Shown: positions 8,748-19,616, numbered from the stretch's first letter. The stretch: 64,000 nucleotides of DNA from Rhodovulum strictum (GCF_009649175.1 NZ_WJPO01000018.1:1-64000); one strand, 5' to 3'. Program-made: numbers and translations. The notes: generated from the sequence alone by a model not told the origin.

Positions 8748-9650
8748 TCAACCCAGCGCCAGCGTGTGCTCCCTGAGCCAGGCCACGAAACCGCGCGGAT
8801 TGTCCGCCCAGCGCTCGATCTCGTCGCGCCCGATCGCAGGGCCGACAACAGGCGCCTGCGGCCGGTTCAGCGCATGGCAGACCTCGTGCAGCAAGAGCCC
8901 CTGCCGCGCCGTCGCCGAGATCCGGTTGGCCATCTGGTACCAGCGCGAATTCGCACCGGGAAAGCGGATCGGCACCACCCGCGCGCCCGAGCGCAGGATC
9001 ATCTTGGCGGTGAACGGATTCCACTCGGCCTCGATCGCGGGGCCGAACATCGTCCACGACGCGGCGACCACGCCCGAGGGAAACAGCGCGACCACCCCGC
9101 CCCCGGCCAGATGCGCCATCGCCCGGCGGCGCATATCCAGGTTCTGCGCCAGCGCATCGGGATGATGCGGGAACGGCACCGGGATCATGAAGCGCTCGAT
9201 CTCGCCCACCCCGGTCAGCAGCGAACGGGTCAGGATCTTGTAATCGGTCCGCACCCGCCCGATCAGCTCGGCCAGCACCATGCCGTCGACCAGCCCGTGC
9301 GGATGATTGGCCACGACGACCAGGGGCCCCTCGGGCGGAATGTTGGCGATCTGTCCGGGCGGCGTGCGCAGCTCGATCCCCATCACGTCCAGCGCCTGCT
9401 TCCAGAACGCCTGGCCATCGGGCACGCCCATCGCCTCGAACCGGCGGATCAGGCGCAAGAGCCGCAGCTTGCCGGTCGCGAGTTCCATCGCCCGGATCGT
9501 CCCGGCCTGAAGCGGGTTGGTGAAGGAATTGGCATAGGACAGGCGCTGCGCCTCGTAGGGCTGATCCGCTATCCGCCGCCCGTCGCCCTGGCCGATGCCG
9601 CGCGAGGCGGTCCCGGCCGGGCGGTTTGTCGGTCCCGGTCGCCTGATCAC
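8748..9650 (-). CDS. Lysophospholipid acyltransferase-like protein
   Basis: This 301-residue PlsC-type acyltransferase contains ANHPHGLVDGMVL, the histidine/aspartate active-site block of the hemolysin-like branch, and FPSGVVAA as block III (the usual FPxG). Enzymes of this group acylate lysophospholipids or lyso-ornithine lipids at the inner membrane. I chose GTG 9650 because AAGGGGA lies a suitable distance upstream and the frame then begins just after the HPr gene ends. The exact acceptor is unknown. Confidence 0.75.
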   Translation of the reverse strand: MIRRPGPTNRPAGTASRGIGQGDGRRIADQPYEAQRLSYANSFTNPLQAGTIRAMELATGKLRLLRLIRRFEAMGVPDGQAFWKQALDVMGIELRTPPGQIANIPPEGPLVVVANHPHGLVDGMVLAELIGRVRTDYKILTRSLLTGVGEIERFMIPVPFPHHPDALAQNLDMRRRAMAHLAGGGVVALFPSGVVAASWTMFGPAIEAEWNPFTAKMILRSGARVVPIRFPGANSRWYQMANRISATARQGLLLHEVCHALNRPQAPVVGPAIGRDEIERWADNPRGFVAWLREHTLALG

Positions 9651-9675
9651 GACGGCCTGTCCCCTTGCGGCTGGG

Positions 9676-9960
9676 TCACATGTCTTCGCCAAAACGCTCT
9701 GCAACCAGCCGTTCCAGCGCATCGGCCAGCCGTTCCGCCTCGGGTCCGCTGGTCGTGACCTCGATCGTCGTCCCCTTGGAGGCTGCAAGCATCAAGAGGC
9801 CCATGATCGAGTCGCCTGCCGCACTCATCCCGTCGCGGCAGACCTCGGCCTGGGCATCGTGCGCTTCGACACATTCGACAAACCGGGCCGACGCCCGTGC
9901 ATGCAGGCCCTTTTCGTTGACGATCTCAAGCCGCCGGCTGACACCCGTGCCTGCACCCAT
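9676..9960 (-). CDS. HPr phosphocarrier (nitrogen-type PTS)
   Basis: This small HPr protein carries the phosphorylatable His20 in GLHARASARF and the regulatory Ser51 in AGDSIMGLL, the target of HPr kinase. It passes phosphate from an EI enzyme to the EIIA encoded just upstream. No sugar permease gene is nearby, so the relay is regulatory rather than transporting. ATG 9960 is preferred over ATG 9966 because the GGGG ribosome site is correctly spaced only for the former. Confidence 0.9.
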   Translation of the reverse strand: MGAGTGVSRRLEIVNEKGLHARASARFVECVEAHDAQAEVCRDGMSAAGDSIMGLLMLAASKGTTIEVTTSGPEAERLADALERLVAERFGEDM

Positions 9961-9969
9961 CCGCATCCC

Positions 9970-10362
9970 CTAGAACCCGCCCGCGTCGAAACTGTCGATA
10001 TATTTCCGCCCCGCCGCCAGCGCCGAGGCGGTCGCCTCGCCCACGCTCAGCCGCCGCGATTTCGCAAGCTTGATCAGCATCGGCAGATTGGCCCCGTAGA
10101 GGATGCGCCGGTCCGAGGGCACACAGGCGCGGATCGACAGGTTCGAGGGCGAGCCGCCGAACATGTCGGTCACCACCACCACGCCGCCGCCGGTATCGAC
10201 CTCGTCGGCGGCGCGGCAGATCTCGTCCTGCTTGGCGGCACGGTCGTCATCGGGCTCGATCGAGATCGCGCGAATGCCCGGCTGGTGGCCGACCACATGC
10301 TCGACCGCCGCCAGATATTCCCGCGCCAGCCCGCCATGCGCGACGATGACGATTCCGATCAC
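9970..10362 (-). CDS. PTS EIIA component, mannose family
   Basis: The 130-residue EIIA-Man-like domain starts MIGIVIVAHGGLA, where His9 is the phosphorylation site, and contains VVVVTDMFGGSPSNLS typical of the fold. It stands alone without IIB, IIC or IID and so should act as a signal carrier from HPr. Its GTG start overlaps the rapZ stop (GTGA), showing coupled translation in the chvI-chvG-hprK-rapZ-EIIA-HPr operon. Confidence 0.9.
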   Translation of the reverse strand: MIGIVIVAHGGLAREYLAAVEHVVGHQPGIRAISIEPDDDRAAKQDEICRAADEVDTGGGVVVVTDMFGGSPSNLSIRACVPSDRRILYGANLPMLIKLAKSRRLSVGEATASALAAGRKYIDSFDAGGF

Positions 10363-11285
10363 GCGCCCCTTCCCGTTGCCTTGGCGGACGCGCCCTGCAC
10401 CCGCCGTTCCAACTCTCTATGCCTTATAGACACTTGCCATCCGGTCGCCGCAAGCCTCTTTGCCACGGCTTCCGCCACGGCGACCGACCGGTGTTGCCCC
10501 CCTGTGCAGCCGAACCCGATCGAGATATGGCTGCGCCCCTCGTCGCGATGGGCGGGCAGCACGAACCCGGCAAGCTCGGCCAGCCGGTCGATGAACGGGC
10601 CATGCCGCGGATCGGCCTCGATATAGGCGCGAACGCCCGGATCGCGCCCGTCGAACGCGCGCAGCGCGGCCTCCCAATAGGGGTTTCTCAGGAAGCGGCA
10701 ATCAAAGGCCATATCCAGCCCGTGCGGCATTCCCCGCTTGTAGGAAAACGAATGCAGCGACACCGCCAGCGGGGCCGCGCCCCCCGCGGCAAAGCGTGCG
10801 GCCATCTCGGCGCGGAATTCGTGGATGGTCAGATCCGAGGTGTCGATCAGGATCGAGGCAAGCTCGCGGATCGGCCCCAGCAGGTCAAGCTCGCGCGTCA
10901 CCCCCTCGGCCGGGCTTTCGGCGGGGGCCATCGGGTGGCGGCGGCGGGTTTCCGAAAACCGGCGCAAGAGCACTTCGGGGCGGCAGTCGAGATAGACCAC
11001 ATCGGCCTCGATCGCGGGCGCGGCTGCAAGATGGCCGATCAGTTCGGCCAGCGCGCGTGCCGAGAAGTCGCGCGTGCGGGTATCCACGCCCAGCGCCAGC
11101 GGCGGGCGCGGCGGCGGCCCCTCCATCAGCCGGGGGGCCAGCGACAGCGGCAGATTGTCGATCGCCTCGAAGCCCAGATCCTCAAGCACGTTCAGCGCCG
11201 TGGACCGGCCCGCCCCGGATGCGCCCGTCACCAGTACCACGCGCTGCACGGCCGGGCCTTGGTCTTTGTGGAGGGCATCGGGCAT
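10359..11285 (-). CDS. rapZ: RNase adapter protein RapZ
   Basis: The 308-residue protein has an N-terminal P-loop GASGAGRS (21-28) and the C-terminal RapZ domain with SFSYKRGMPHGLD, RNPYW and FGCTGGQHRSV. In enterobacteria it guides small-RNA decay controlling GlmS; its alphaproteobacterial target is less clear. Its start overlaps the hprK stop by one base. Confidence 0.9.
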   Translation of the reverse strand: MPDALHKDQGPAVQRVVLVTGASGAGRSTALNVLEDLGFEAIDNLPLSLAPRLMEGPPPRPPLALGVDTRTRDFSARALAELIGHLAAAPAIEADVVYLDCRPEVLLRRFSETRRRHPMAPAESPAEGVTRELDLLGPIRELASILIDTSDLTIHEFRAEMAARFAAGGAAPLAVSLHSFSYKRGMPHGLDMAFDCRFLRNPYWEAALRAFDGRDPGVRAYIEADPRHGPFIDRLAELAGFVLPAHRDEGRSHISIGFGCTGGQHRSVAVAEAVAKRLAATGWQVSIRHRELERRVQGASAKATGRGA

Positions 11286-11716
11286 CAGTCGGCGCGGCCA
11301 TGGGTCAGGTGCAACAGGATCGCTGCTGCGAAATATGGCTGATCGACCCGGTGAAGCAAGGGCACAGGGCGTTCAAGAAACCGCGTCTCGCGCCGTGGCG
11401 GCAGGCGTTCGGTCTCGTCCCGGTCAAGATCGACGGCCAGCGCGACCGGCGCGGCGGCCAGCGGATCCGCGCGCAACAGGCCGACGAAGCGCGCCTCGAT
11501 CAGGCCGCGGATCGGCTCGGGCGCGGTGGCGATCAGCGCGTCGGGCGTGGCGGTCAGGATCGTGCGGTCATCGGCGACAAGGCGGGCGCCCAGTGCCATG
11601 AGTTGCAGCGCCAGCGCCGACTTGCCCGCGCCCGAGCGGCCGAGGATCAGCACCGCGCCCCCCCCGGCGGCAACGCAGCTTGCATGCAGGATGACGGTGG
11701 AAGGCGGGCTGTCCAT
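11285..11716 (-). CDS. hprK: HPr kinase/phosphorylase, short alphaproteobacterial form
   Basis: Only the catalytic domain is present (143 residues versus about 310 in Firmicutes): P-loop GRSGAGKS (26-33), VADDRT, and the C-terminal region. It should phosphorylate and dephosphorylate HPr on its serine (Ser51 of the HPr encoded at 9676). Lack of the N-terminal half is normal for alphaproteobacteria. It lies between the ChvG kinase and rapZ genes. Confidence 0.88.
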   Translation of the reverse strand: MDSPPSTVILHASCVAAGGGAVLILGRSGAGKSALALQLMALGARLVADDRTILTATPDALIATAPEPIRGLIEARFVGLLRADPLAAAPVALAVDLDRDETERLPPRRETRFLERPVPLLHRVDQPYFAAAILLHLTHGRAD

Positions 11717-11725
11717 CGGCGCCCC

Positions 11726-13429
11726 CTAAAGCGGCAGGCCGACGACGAAGCGGGCGCCGAGCGGCTCGGAGGTCAGATCGGCAGCGGTGGGGCGGATGTT
11801 CTCGGCCCAGATCACCCCGCCATGCGACTCGACGATCTGCTTCGATATCGCAAGGCCAAGGCCGGAATGGTTGCCGAACTGACCCGGCGGACGTTCGGAA
11901 TAGAACCGGTTGAAGACCTTGGTCAGCGCCTGATCGGGAATGCCGGGGCCGGTATCCTCGACCACGACAAGCACGCGGTTGTCGCGGGTGCGCGCCCAGA
12001 TCCGCACCGCATCGCCTGCCTCGCAGAACGAGATCGCGTTGGTGATGAGGTTGACGAAAACCTGCGCCAGCCGCCCTTCGAGCCCGTTGATCGTGATCGG
12101 ATCGGGCGGCAGGTCGGCGATGAAATCGACGCCCTTCTCGCGCGGCTCCTTGCCCAGATGGTTCGTCAGGTTTCTGAGCAGCCGCACCAGGTCGAAGGGG
12201 CGCTCCTCCTCCTTGACGAGTTCGCTGTCCAGCCGCGAGGCGTTCGAGATGTCGCTGACCAGCCGGTCCAGGCGCCGCACGTCATGCTCGATCACGTCCA
12301 AGAGCTTGGCGCGCTGGTCGTCGCGCTTGGCCAGCCGCAGCGTGCCGGTGGCCGAGCGCAGCGACGCCAGCGGGTTCTTGATCTCATGCGCGACATCGGC
12401 GGCGAACTGTTCGTTCGCATCGACCCGGTCATATAGCGCGGTGATCATGCCGCGCAGCGCGCCCGACAGGCGGCCGATCTCGTCGGGCCGTGCGGTCAGG
12501 TCGGGGATGCGCACGCGCACCGGGTTCATGTGGCGGGCACTGCGGTCACGACCCATCTCGGCCGCAGCGGCAAGATCGGCCAGCGGTGTCGCAATGGTCG
12601 AGGCCAGCACAAGGCTGAGACCGATCGAAACCACGATCGCGATCACGAAGACCTGAAGCACCTGTTCGCGTTCGATCCGAACCAGCTTGTCGACCTCGCC
12701 GCTGGCCGAGGTCAGCGCGACGACGCCGACGGTCCGGCCGTCATGGATGACGGGCGTCGTGACGGTAAAGGTGGTGCGCCCGCGTTCATCCACCCCGGTC
12801 TCGACCTGGACGCCCATGTTCAGGGTCCGCTCGACCTGGGCGCGCAACCGGTCCTGCGGATCGGCAAGGCCGGGCGTGGTCCGGTCCGCACCGGTGACGC
12901 CCGCAAGCCCCTCCCAGACCAGGTTGAGGAAATCGGTGATGATGGTGATGCGCTGCTTCTCGTCGAAGGCCGGTACCGGCCAGTCGGGACTGGAAACGCC
13001 CCTGGCCGTGCCGCGGATGCCGGCGGCCGCATCGAACACGAACACTTCCGCCCCGGGCGCGAGGTCGAGCCCGGCAAGCGTCGCCCCCACATCGACCCCG
13101 TCACCCGAGACAAGATCGACCGGTACGCCGGGGGTCATCTGCACCTCGAACACGTCGGCCAGAAGCGAGGCTTCGTTAACCATGCCGCTTTCGCGCTGGC
13201 TGAGCAGGCTGTCGCGGGCGGGGTTCAGGTAAAGCACGCCCGAAATCAGGACGATCTGGGCGATCAGGTTGAAGGTGATGATCTTGCGCGCCAGCGGCGA
13301 GCGGTTCAGCAACAGGAATCCGCGGCCTTCGCGCGGGGCACGGGACTCACGGTCAGGCGCGGCGTCCGGCTGCCCCGGGTCCTCGCCGGGCGGGTCGTCC
13401 ATGTCCAAAGTTCGCCTGGTGTCCCGCAC
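11726..13429 (-). CDS. chvG: Sensor histidine kinase ChvG
   Basis: The 567-residue kinase has a first membrane segment at about residues 50-70 (IITFNLIAQIVLISGVLYL), a long periplasmic sensor, a second membrane segment (VFVIAIVVSIGLSLVLAST), HAMP, then the H-box VAHEIKNPLASLRSAT and the N, G1 and G2 boxes. ChvG senses acid or envelope stress in alphaproteobacteria and phosphorylates ChvI. The GTG at 13429 has a G-rich ribosome site; ATG 13402 is a possible alternative. Confidence 0.9.
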   Translation of the reverse strand: MRDTRRTLDMDDPPGEDPGQPDAAPDRESRAPREGRGFLLLNRSPLARKIITFNLIAQIVLISGVLYLNPARDSLLSQRESGMVNEASLLADVFEVQMTPGVPVDLVSGDGVDVGATLAGLDLAPGAEVFVFDAAAGIRGTARGVSSPDWPVPAFDEKQRITIITDFLNLVWEGLAGVTGADRTTPGLADPQDRLRAQVERTLNMGVQVETGVDERGRTTFTVTTPVIHDGRTVGVVALTSASGEVDKLVRIEREQVLQVFVIAIVVSIGLSLVLASTIATPLADLAAAAEMGRDRSARHMNPVRVRIPDLTARPDEIGRLSGALRGMITALYDRVDANEQFAADVAHEIKNPLASLRSATGTLRLAKRDDQRAKLLDVIEHDVRRLDRLVSDISNASRLDSELVKEEERPFDLVRLLRNLTNHLGKEPREKGVDFIADLPPDPITINGLEGRLAQVFVNLITNAISFCEAGDAVRIWARTRDNRVLVVVEDTGPGIPDQALTKVFNRFYSERPPGQFGNHSGLGLAISKQIVESHGGVIWAENIRPTAADLTSEPLGARFVVGLPL

Positions 13430-13457
13430 GGCTGCCCCCGGCGCGCTTTTTCAGAAC

Positions 13458-14159
13458 TCATTCCTCGTTGTACCGATAGCCTATCCCGTAAAGCGTTTCG
13501 ATCGCCGAGAAGTCGGAATCGGCCTGGCGCATCTTCTTGCGCAACCGCTTGATGTGGCTGTCGATGGTCCGGTCGTCGACATAGACCTGATCGTCATAGG
13601 CCACGTCCATCAGCTGGTCGCGGCTCTTGACGAAGCCGGGACGCTGGGCAAGCGCCTGCAAAAGCAGGAACTCGGTCACCGTCAGCGAAACGCCCTGCCC
13701 CTTCCAGGTTACCGCATGGCGCAGCGGGTCCATCGTGAGCTTGCCGCGCACCATGACCTTGCTTTCCTCGGGCGCCGGGCCGTCATCCGCGGCGATCACC
13801 TCCTGACGGCGCAGCAGCGCGCGGATGCGTTCGACCAGAAGACGCTGGGAAAACGGTTTCTTCACATAATCGTCCGCGCCCATCCGAAGACCGAGCACCT
13901 CGTCGATCTCGTCGTCCTTGGACGTCAGGAAGATCACCGGCATGTTGGATTTCTGGCGGACCCGCTGCAACAGGTCCATCCCGTCCATGCGGGGCATCTT
14001 GATGTCGAACACCGCCATGTCGGGCAGACGCTTGTTGAACGCATCCAGCGCGGCCTGGCCGTCATTATAGGTTTCAACCTCGAAACCCTCGGCCTCGAGC
14101 GTCATGGAGACGGAGGTCAGGATGTTCCTGTCATCGTCAACGAGCGCAATCCTCGACAT
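13458..14159 (-). CDS. chvI: Response regulator ChvI
   Basis: The 233-residue OmpR-type regulator has receiver Asp52 ([13 protein letters not shown]), a TSKDD conserved Lys, and a C-terminal winged helix with [17 protein letters not shown]. It is the first gene of the operon, followed by chvG. It faces pckA across 334 bp, an arrangement conserved in alphaproteobacteria. Confidence 0.92.
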   Translation of the reverse strand: MSRIALVDDDRNILTSVSMTLEAEGFEVETYNDGQAALDAFNKRLPDMAVFDIKMPRMDGMDLLQRVRQKSNMPVIFLTSKDDEIDEVLGLRMGADDYVKKPFSQRLLVERIRALLRRQEVIAADDGPAPEESKVMVRGKLTMDPLRHAVTWKGQGVSLTVTEFLLLQALAQRPGFVKSRDQLMDVAYDDQVYVDDRTIDSHIKRLRKKMRQADSDFSAIETLYGIGYRYNEE

Positions 14160-14366
14160 GGGGTATTCCTTGTTCTTCTCAGGGTCAGATATGCCTGATT
14201 GTCGGCGCTGTTCTTTCCGGATCGGCGCCGCGACCCGGTGGCTAGTTCCGAATCACGGCGATCTCGTGGCACTACTGAACGCGGAAAACCCTGACAGAAT
14301 GCTAATCCGTCCGATCCTGCCCCGATCCTGCCGCGCATTCCGGGGACAATCCGGGCGCCGCGCAGG

Positions 14367-14381
14367 ATGATTGCGCTAACG
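14367..14381 (+). promoter_or_regulatory. Operator-like repeat 1 upstream of pckA
   Basis: ATGATTGCGCTAACG occurs here and again, identically, 31 bp downstream, about three helical turns. Its core TGATTGCGCTAACG matches 11 of 14 positions of a TGTTAGCGCTAACA-like LacI/GalR-family palindrome. The known regulator of pckA in rhizobia, PckR, is a LacI-family protein. Confidence 0.6.
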
Positions 14382-14397
14382 CCGCGCCCAATGTCAT

Positions 14398-14412
14398 ATG
14401 ATTGCGCTAACG
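14398..14412 (+). promoter_or_regulatory. Operator-like repeat 2 upstream of pckA
   Basis: This is an identical copy of the 15-mer at 14367. It ends 15 bp before the presumed -35 box of pckA, a position suited to activation. Confidence 0.6.
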
Positions 14413-14427
14413 TCCTTTCCCCGCCTG

Positions 14428-14455
14428 TTGCTTCATGGAAACGTCATGATATAGC
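14428..14455 (+). promoter_or_regulatory. Possible pckA promoter
   Basis: TTGCTT (14428-14433) and TATAGC (14450-14455) are 16 bp apart, about 40 bp before the pckA start. The boxes are moderate matches, consistent with a promoter that needs an activator. Confidence 0.4.
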
Positions 14456-14493
14456 CGCGCCACCGACCAACGCGGCGTCATGGAGTGTGCGAG

Positions 14494-16092
<1,599 letters not shown>

Positions 16093-16117
16093 TCCGGTTC
16101 CCGCCGCTAAACGCCAA

Positions 16118-16145
16118 GGCCCGGTCCCTGCGACTGGGCCTTTTT
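16118..16145 (+). terminator. Intrinsic terminator of pckA
   Basis: A GGCCCGG / CTGGGCC stem (one G-T wobble) is followed by TTTTT, 25 bp after the stop. Confidence 0.75.
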
Positions 16146-16158
16146 ACTGCGCCCGGCC

Positions 16159-16920
16159 TCAGCCCATCAGCCCCTTGCGGATCAGGTTCAGCGCCGCCAC
16201 CGTCAGCACCACCAGGGTCGCCTTGCGGAACCTGTCGGGGTTCAGCCGGTCCTGCAAGCGGAACCCCAGCATCGTGCCCAGCATCGCCGGAACCACCAGC
16301 GCGACCGAGAAGGGCAAGGTGGTGGCGTTCAGCACGCCCGAGCCCAGATGCGCCGCCAGCAGCATCGCCGCGCCCAGCAGATAGACCACCCCCTGCACGC
16401 GCACCATTTCGGCCTTGTCGGTGTCGAAACTCAAGAGATAGGCGATCACCGGCGGCCCCCAGACCCCCGAGATCCCGCCGAAGAACCCGCCCGCCAGACC
16501 CATCGTCACCTCGGCCCGCGCCCGGTGGCGGGCGGGCAGGATCAGTTGCCGCCCAAGCAGTTGCGAGATCGTAAAGGCCGCAATCGGCACGCCCAGCAGC
16601 AGAAGCATGGCCCGGTCGGGGATCACGTTGACCAGGGGTGCGCTGGCCGCGATCGCAAGCAGCACGCAGCCGATCAGCAGGCGGTATTGCACAACCGAGC
16701 CCCAGGCCGCGCGCAGCCCCTGCCGGAACGCCTGGGCCACATTCGTCACGAGGGTCGCAAGGATCAGCCCCGCCAGCGCCAGTTCGGTGGACAGAAAGCT
16801 CGACAGCCCCGAGATCAGGATCAGCGGCATGGCAAAGCCGACCGCCCCCTTGACCAGACCCGCAAAGAGCGCGACGCCGAAGGCGGCTGCGAAAAGAAGG
16901 GGATCGAGACCGAAGATCAT
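16159..16920 (-). CDS. TauE/SafE family membrane permease
   Basis: The 253-residue, strongly hydrophobic protein has about eight membrane segments and the family halves FAGLVKGAVGFAMPLI and GLAGGFFGGISGVWGPPVIAYLL. Relatives export sulfite, sulfoacetate or similar anions. The substrate is not evident. It is divergent from mcd across 166 bp. Confidence 0.85.
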   Translation of the reverse strand: MIFGLDPLLFAAAFGVALFAGLVKGAVGFAMPLILISGLSSFLSTELALAGLILATLVTNVAQAFRQGLRAAWGSVVQYRLLIGCVLLAIAASAPLVNVIPDRAMLLLLGVPIAAFTISQLLGRQLILPARHRARAEVTMGLAGGFFGGISGVWGPPVIAYLLSFDTDKAEMVRVQGVVYLLGAAMLLAAHLGSGVLNATTLPFSVALVVPAMLGTMLGFRLQDRLNPDRFRKATLVVLTVAALNLIRKGLMG

Positions 16921-17028
16921 GGCGTTTCCCTGCCTGTTCTCCGGCCTATATCGTGGATCGCAGGACGCCGCAGCGGCAAAATCCGGCAGACATTATCCTT
17001 CGCCAAGCCTTTGGAAATTGAATTTTTG

Positions 17029-17039
17029 TTGCGCTGCAA
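17029..17039. promoter_or_regulatory. Short inverted repeat upstream of mcd
   Basis: TTGC-GCT-GCAA is a perfect 4-bp inverted repeat with a 3-bp centre, 47 bp before the mcd start. TTGC/GCAA and CTGC/GCAG repeats are bound by acyl-CoA or PHB regulators (ScfR/RamB, PhaR) in this order. Short motifs like this can arise by chance. Confidence 0.3.
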
Positions 17040-17086
17040 CTGCGAAGGCCCTATGTCACCCCAAGCCCGGTTGAAGGAGAAGATTC

Positions 17087-18772
17087 ATGCCCCATGACGG
17101 ACAGGACATGCCCATGTCGGACAGCGCCATCCTTGCCGATCTGACCACGCTGACCCGCGCCGCACTGGCCCCGGTCGAGGCCGTGACCGAGGCCGCGCGC
17201 GCTGCGCTGTTGCCCCGCGTCACCGAAGGCGGCCGGATCTCGGGCAGCCTGGTCGAGACGCATCAGCACGCCGCCCATGGCCTTGCCTGGCTTGCGACCT
17301 ATGCGCAGGCGCTGAAACAGATGCAGGGCTGGGCCGAGCGTCTGGCCGAGCAGGGCCGGTTCGGCGAGGTCGAGCAACTGATCCTCCAGATCGCATTCGG
17401 CGAATACCTGGCCCAGATCGCCGGCGGCATCCCGATGAGCCAGGGCGAGATCGTGCGGCTGGGCGATATCGGCGTCTCGGCCGAGGACCGGCATGCCTTC
17501 TACACGCCCGAGGTCACGGCGCTGATCGAGGGCGCCAACAGCCCCGCCGCCCGGGCGCGGCTGGTCGAACTGATGCAGGAACAGGCGGCGAACGTCACCG
17601 TGGGGGCCACCGGCCTCGACGAGGAACTCGAGATGATCCGCGAGCAGTTCCGCCGCTTTGCCGTCGACCGGGTGGAACCCTTCGCCCATGAATGGCACCT
17701 CAAGGATGAACTGATCCCGATCGAGATCATCCACGAGATGGCCGAACTGGGCGTGTTCGGGCTGACCATCCCCGAGGAATTCGGCGGTCTGGGCCTGTCC
17801 AAGGCGTCGATGTGCGTCGTCTCCGAGGAACTCTCGCGCGGCTATATCGGCGTGGGCAGCCTCGGCACCCGGTCGGAAATCGCGGCCGAACTGATCCTGT
17901 GCGGCGGCACCGAGGAACAGAAACAGCACTGGCTGCCGAAACTCGCCAGCGCCGAGATCCTGCCGACCGCGGTCTTCACCGAACCCAATACCGGCTCGGA
18001 TCTTGGTTCCTTGCGCACCCGCGCGGTCAAGGTGGACGGGGATTACGAGATCACCGGCAACAAGACCTGGATCACGCATGCCGCGCGCACCCATGTGATG
18101 ACGCTGCTGGCCCGCACCGACCCGGCCACCAGCGATTATCGCGGCTTGTCGATGTTCCTGGCCGAAAAGACGCCGGGCACCGACGAAGCCCCCTTCCCCA
18201 CCCCCGGCATGACCGGCGGCGAGATCGAGGTGCTGGGCTATCGCGGCATGAAGGAATACGAACTCGGCTTCGACCGCTTCAAGGTCAAGGGCGAGAACCT
18301 TCTGGGCGGGGTCGAGGGGCAGGGCTTCAAGCAGCTGATGCAGACCTTCGAATCGGCCCGCATCCAGACTGCCGCCCGCGCCATCGGCGTCGCGCAATCG
18401 GCGCTGGATGTCTCGATGCGCTATGCCCAGGACCGCAAGCAGTTCGGCAAGGCGCTGATCGCGTTTCCGCGGGTGTCCGACAAGCTGGCGATGATGGCGG
18501 TCGAGATCATGGTGGCCCGCCAGCTGACCTATTTCGCGGCCTGGGAAAAGGACCACGACCAGCGCTGCGACCTCGAGGCCGGGATGGCGAAACTGCTGGG
18601 CGCCCGCGTGGCATGGGCCTGCGCCGACAACGGCCTGCAGATCCATGGCGGCAACGGCTTCGCGCTGGAATACACGATCAGCCGCATCCTGTGCGACGCG
18701 CGCATCCTGAACATCTTTGAAGGGGCCGCCGAGATTCAGGCCCAGGTGATCGCGCGCCGCCTGCTGGGCTGA
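17087..18772 (+). CDS. mcd: (2S)-methylsuccinyl-CoA dehydrogenase
   Basis: This 561-residue acyl-CoA dehydrogenase has the extra N-terminal domain of about 170 residues that marks Mcd; ordinary members are near 390. The core shows EEFGGLGLS, AVFTEPNTGSDLGSLRTRA, NKTWITHAARTHVM, RKQFGKAL and IHGGNGFALEYTISRILCDARI. Mcd oxidises (2S)-methylsuccinyl-CoA to mesaconyl-C1-CoA in the ethylmalonyl-CoA pathway of acetate assimilation and passes electrons to ETF. ATG 17087 has a clear GGAGA ribosome site. A terminator closes the gene. Confidence 0.85.
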   Translation: MPHDGQDMPMSDSAILADLTTLTRAALAPVEAVTEAARAALLPRVTEGGRISGSLVETHQHAAHGLAWLATYAQALKQMQGWAERLAEQGRFGEVEQLILQIAFGEYLAQIAGGIPMSQGEIVRLGDIGVSAEDRHAFYTPEVTALIEGANSPAARARLVELMQEQAANVTVGATGLDEELEMIREQFRRFAVDRVEPFAHEWHLKDELIPIEIIHEMAELGVFGLTIPEEFGGLGLSKASMCVVSEELSRGYIGVGSLGTRSEIAAELILCGGTEEQKQHWLPKLASAEILPTAVFTEPNTGSDLGSLRTRAVKVDGDYEITGNKTWITHAARTHVMTLLARTDPATSDYRGLSMFLAEKTPGTDEAPFPTPGMTGGEIEVLGYRGMKEYELGFDRFKVKGENLLGGVEGQGFKQLMQTFESARIQTAARAIGVAQSALDVSMRYAQDRKQFGKALIAFPRVSDKLAMMAVEIMVARQLTYFAAWEKDHDQRCDLEAGMAKLLGARVAWACADNGLQIHGGNGFALEYTISRILCDARILNIFEGAAEIQAQVIARRLLG

Positions 18773-18792
18773 GCCCGCCATCCCCGAAGGAC

Positions 18793-18820
18793 AGGCCCCG
18801 GCGCCCGCGCCGGGGCCTTT
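18793..18820 (+). terminator. Intrinsic terminator of mcd
   Basis: A stem of about 11-12 bp (AGGCCCCGGCGC / GCGCCGGGGCCT) is followed by a short T run. It also lies at the 3' end of the convergent recO gene. Confidence 0.7.
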
Positions 18821-18830
18821 GCATTCCGGC

Positions 18831-19559
18831 CTAGCCGTCCCGCCCCAGCATCCCGACCAGCCGCGCCCGCGCACCGGGCAGGGGCTTCTCGCCCATCGCG
18901 GGCGCCAGCCATTTCTCGAGAAAATGGCCCGTCGTGTGCAGCCCCTCGGCAATCTCATGCGCGCGGACCGGCCCCTGCCCCAGCAGACAGGGCGGCAGCG
19001 GCAACAGCCGGTCCGCCCATTCCCCCGCCCCCGCCGCAGAAACCGCGCGCCCCGTTTTCGGCGAGACATGAACCAGATCGTCGCGCTCGCCCGTCACCGC
19101 ACAGCGCGAAAGATCCAGCCCGAATCCCATCTCGTCCAGAAGCGCCAGTTCCCAGCGCAGATAGGCCAGCGGCCAGGCCTCGGCATGGCCAAGCAGATCC
19201 AGCAGCGTCACGGTCCGCGCATAAAGCCCCGGATGCGGCGCGCGTTCGGGCAAGGCGAACGCCAACAGCGCCGTCACCGCGTTCAGCCCCGCCAGCGCGC
19301 GCGCATCCCCCATCACATGCGCCGCGCGGCTGCGGACCGGCTCGACCGTGAAGGCGCCGATATGATCCTCAAGCCGCGCCTTCCAGCGCACGGCCAGTTG
19401 CGTGCCGGGTTGCAGCACCGGCGCCAGCCGCCGCCCCGCGCCGCCCCGCACCACGCCCAGATGGCGGCCATGACGGGCGGTGAACAGCTCGACGATGGCC
19501 GCGCTTTCGCCATGGGGCCGCACCCCCAGCACCGCGCCCTCATCCTGCCACTCGATCAT
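18831..19559 (-). CDS. recO: DNA repair protein RecO
   Basis: The 242-residue protein has the RecO N-terminal OB fold ([41 protein letters not shown]) and the helical C-terminal half. RecO helps load RecA on SSB-coated DNA with RecR. The zinc cysteines of some RecO proteins are mostly absent. It is the last gene of the long minus-strand housekeeping run. Confidence 0.9.
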   Translation of the reverse strand: MIEWQDEGAVLGVRPHGESAAIVELFTARHGRHLGVVRGGAGRRLAPVLQPGTQLAVRWKARLEDHIGAFTVEPVRSRAAHVMGDARALAGLNAVTALLAFALPERAPHPGLYARTVTLLDLLGHAEAWPLAYLRWELALLDEMGFGLDLSRCAVTGERDDLVHVSPKTGRAVSAAGAGEWADRLLPLPPCLLGQGPVRAHEIAEGLHTTGHFLEKWLAPAMGEKPLPGARARLVGMLGRDG

Positions 19560-19580
19560 CCGCGCGCGCGCCCTTGCCTC

Positions 19581-19601
19581 TTCTTCTTGGAAAAAATACC
19601 C
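19581..19601 (-). repeat. Interspersed 21-bp repeat, copy 2
   Basis: This is identical over the core to copies at 8671 and 31282. It lies between the DUF1491 stop and the recO start, reading with both genes. The match to copy 3 extends a few bases (ATTTGGG on the 5' side, AAGA on the 3' side). Confidence 0.8.
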
Positions 19602-19616
19602 AAATCCAGCGGCCCG

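Larger units (their letters stand above)
14160..14493. other. Divergent chvI-pckA control region
   Basis: These 334 bp contain no gene. The right half holds two operator-like repeats and a promoter-like pair for pckA, annotated separately. The left half near chvI shows no element I can name. Confidence 0.6.

Noticed and set aside
17051-19069. A 672-codon frame antisense to mcd
   Set aside because: It overlaps the well-supported mcd and recO genes and shows no recognisable domain.
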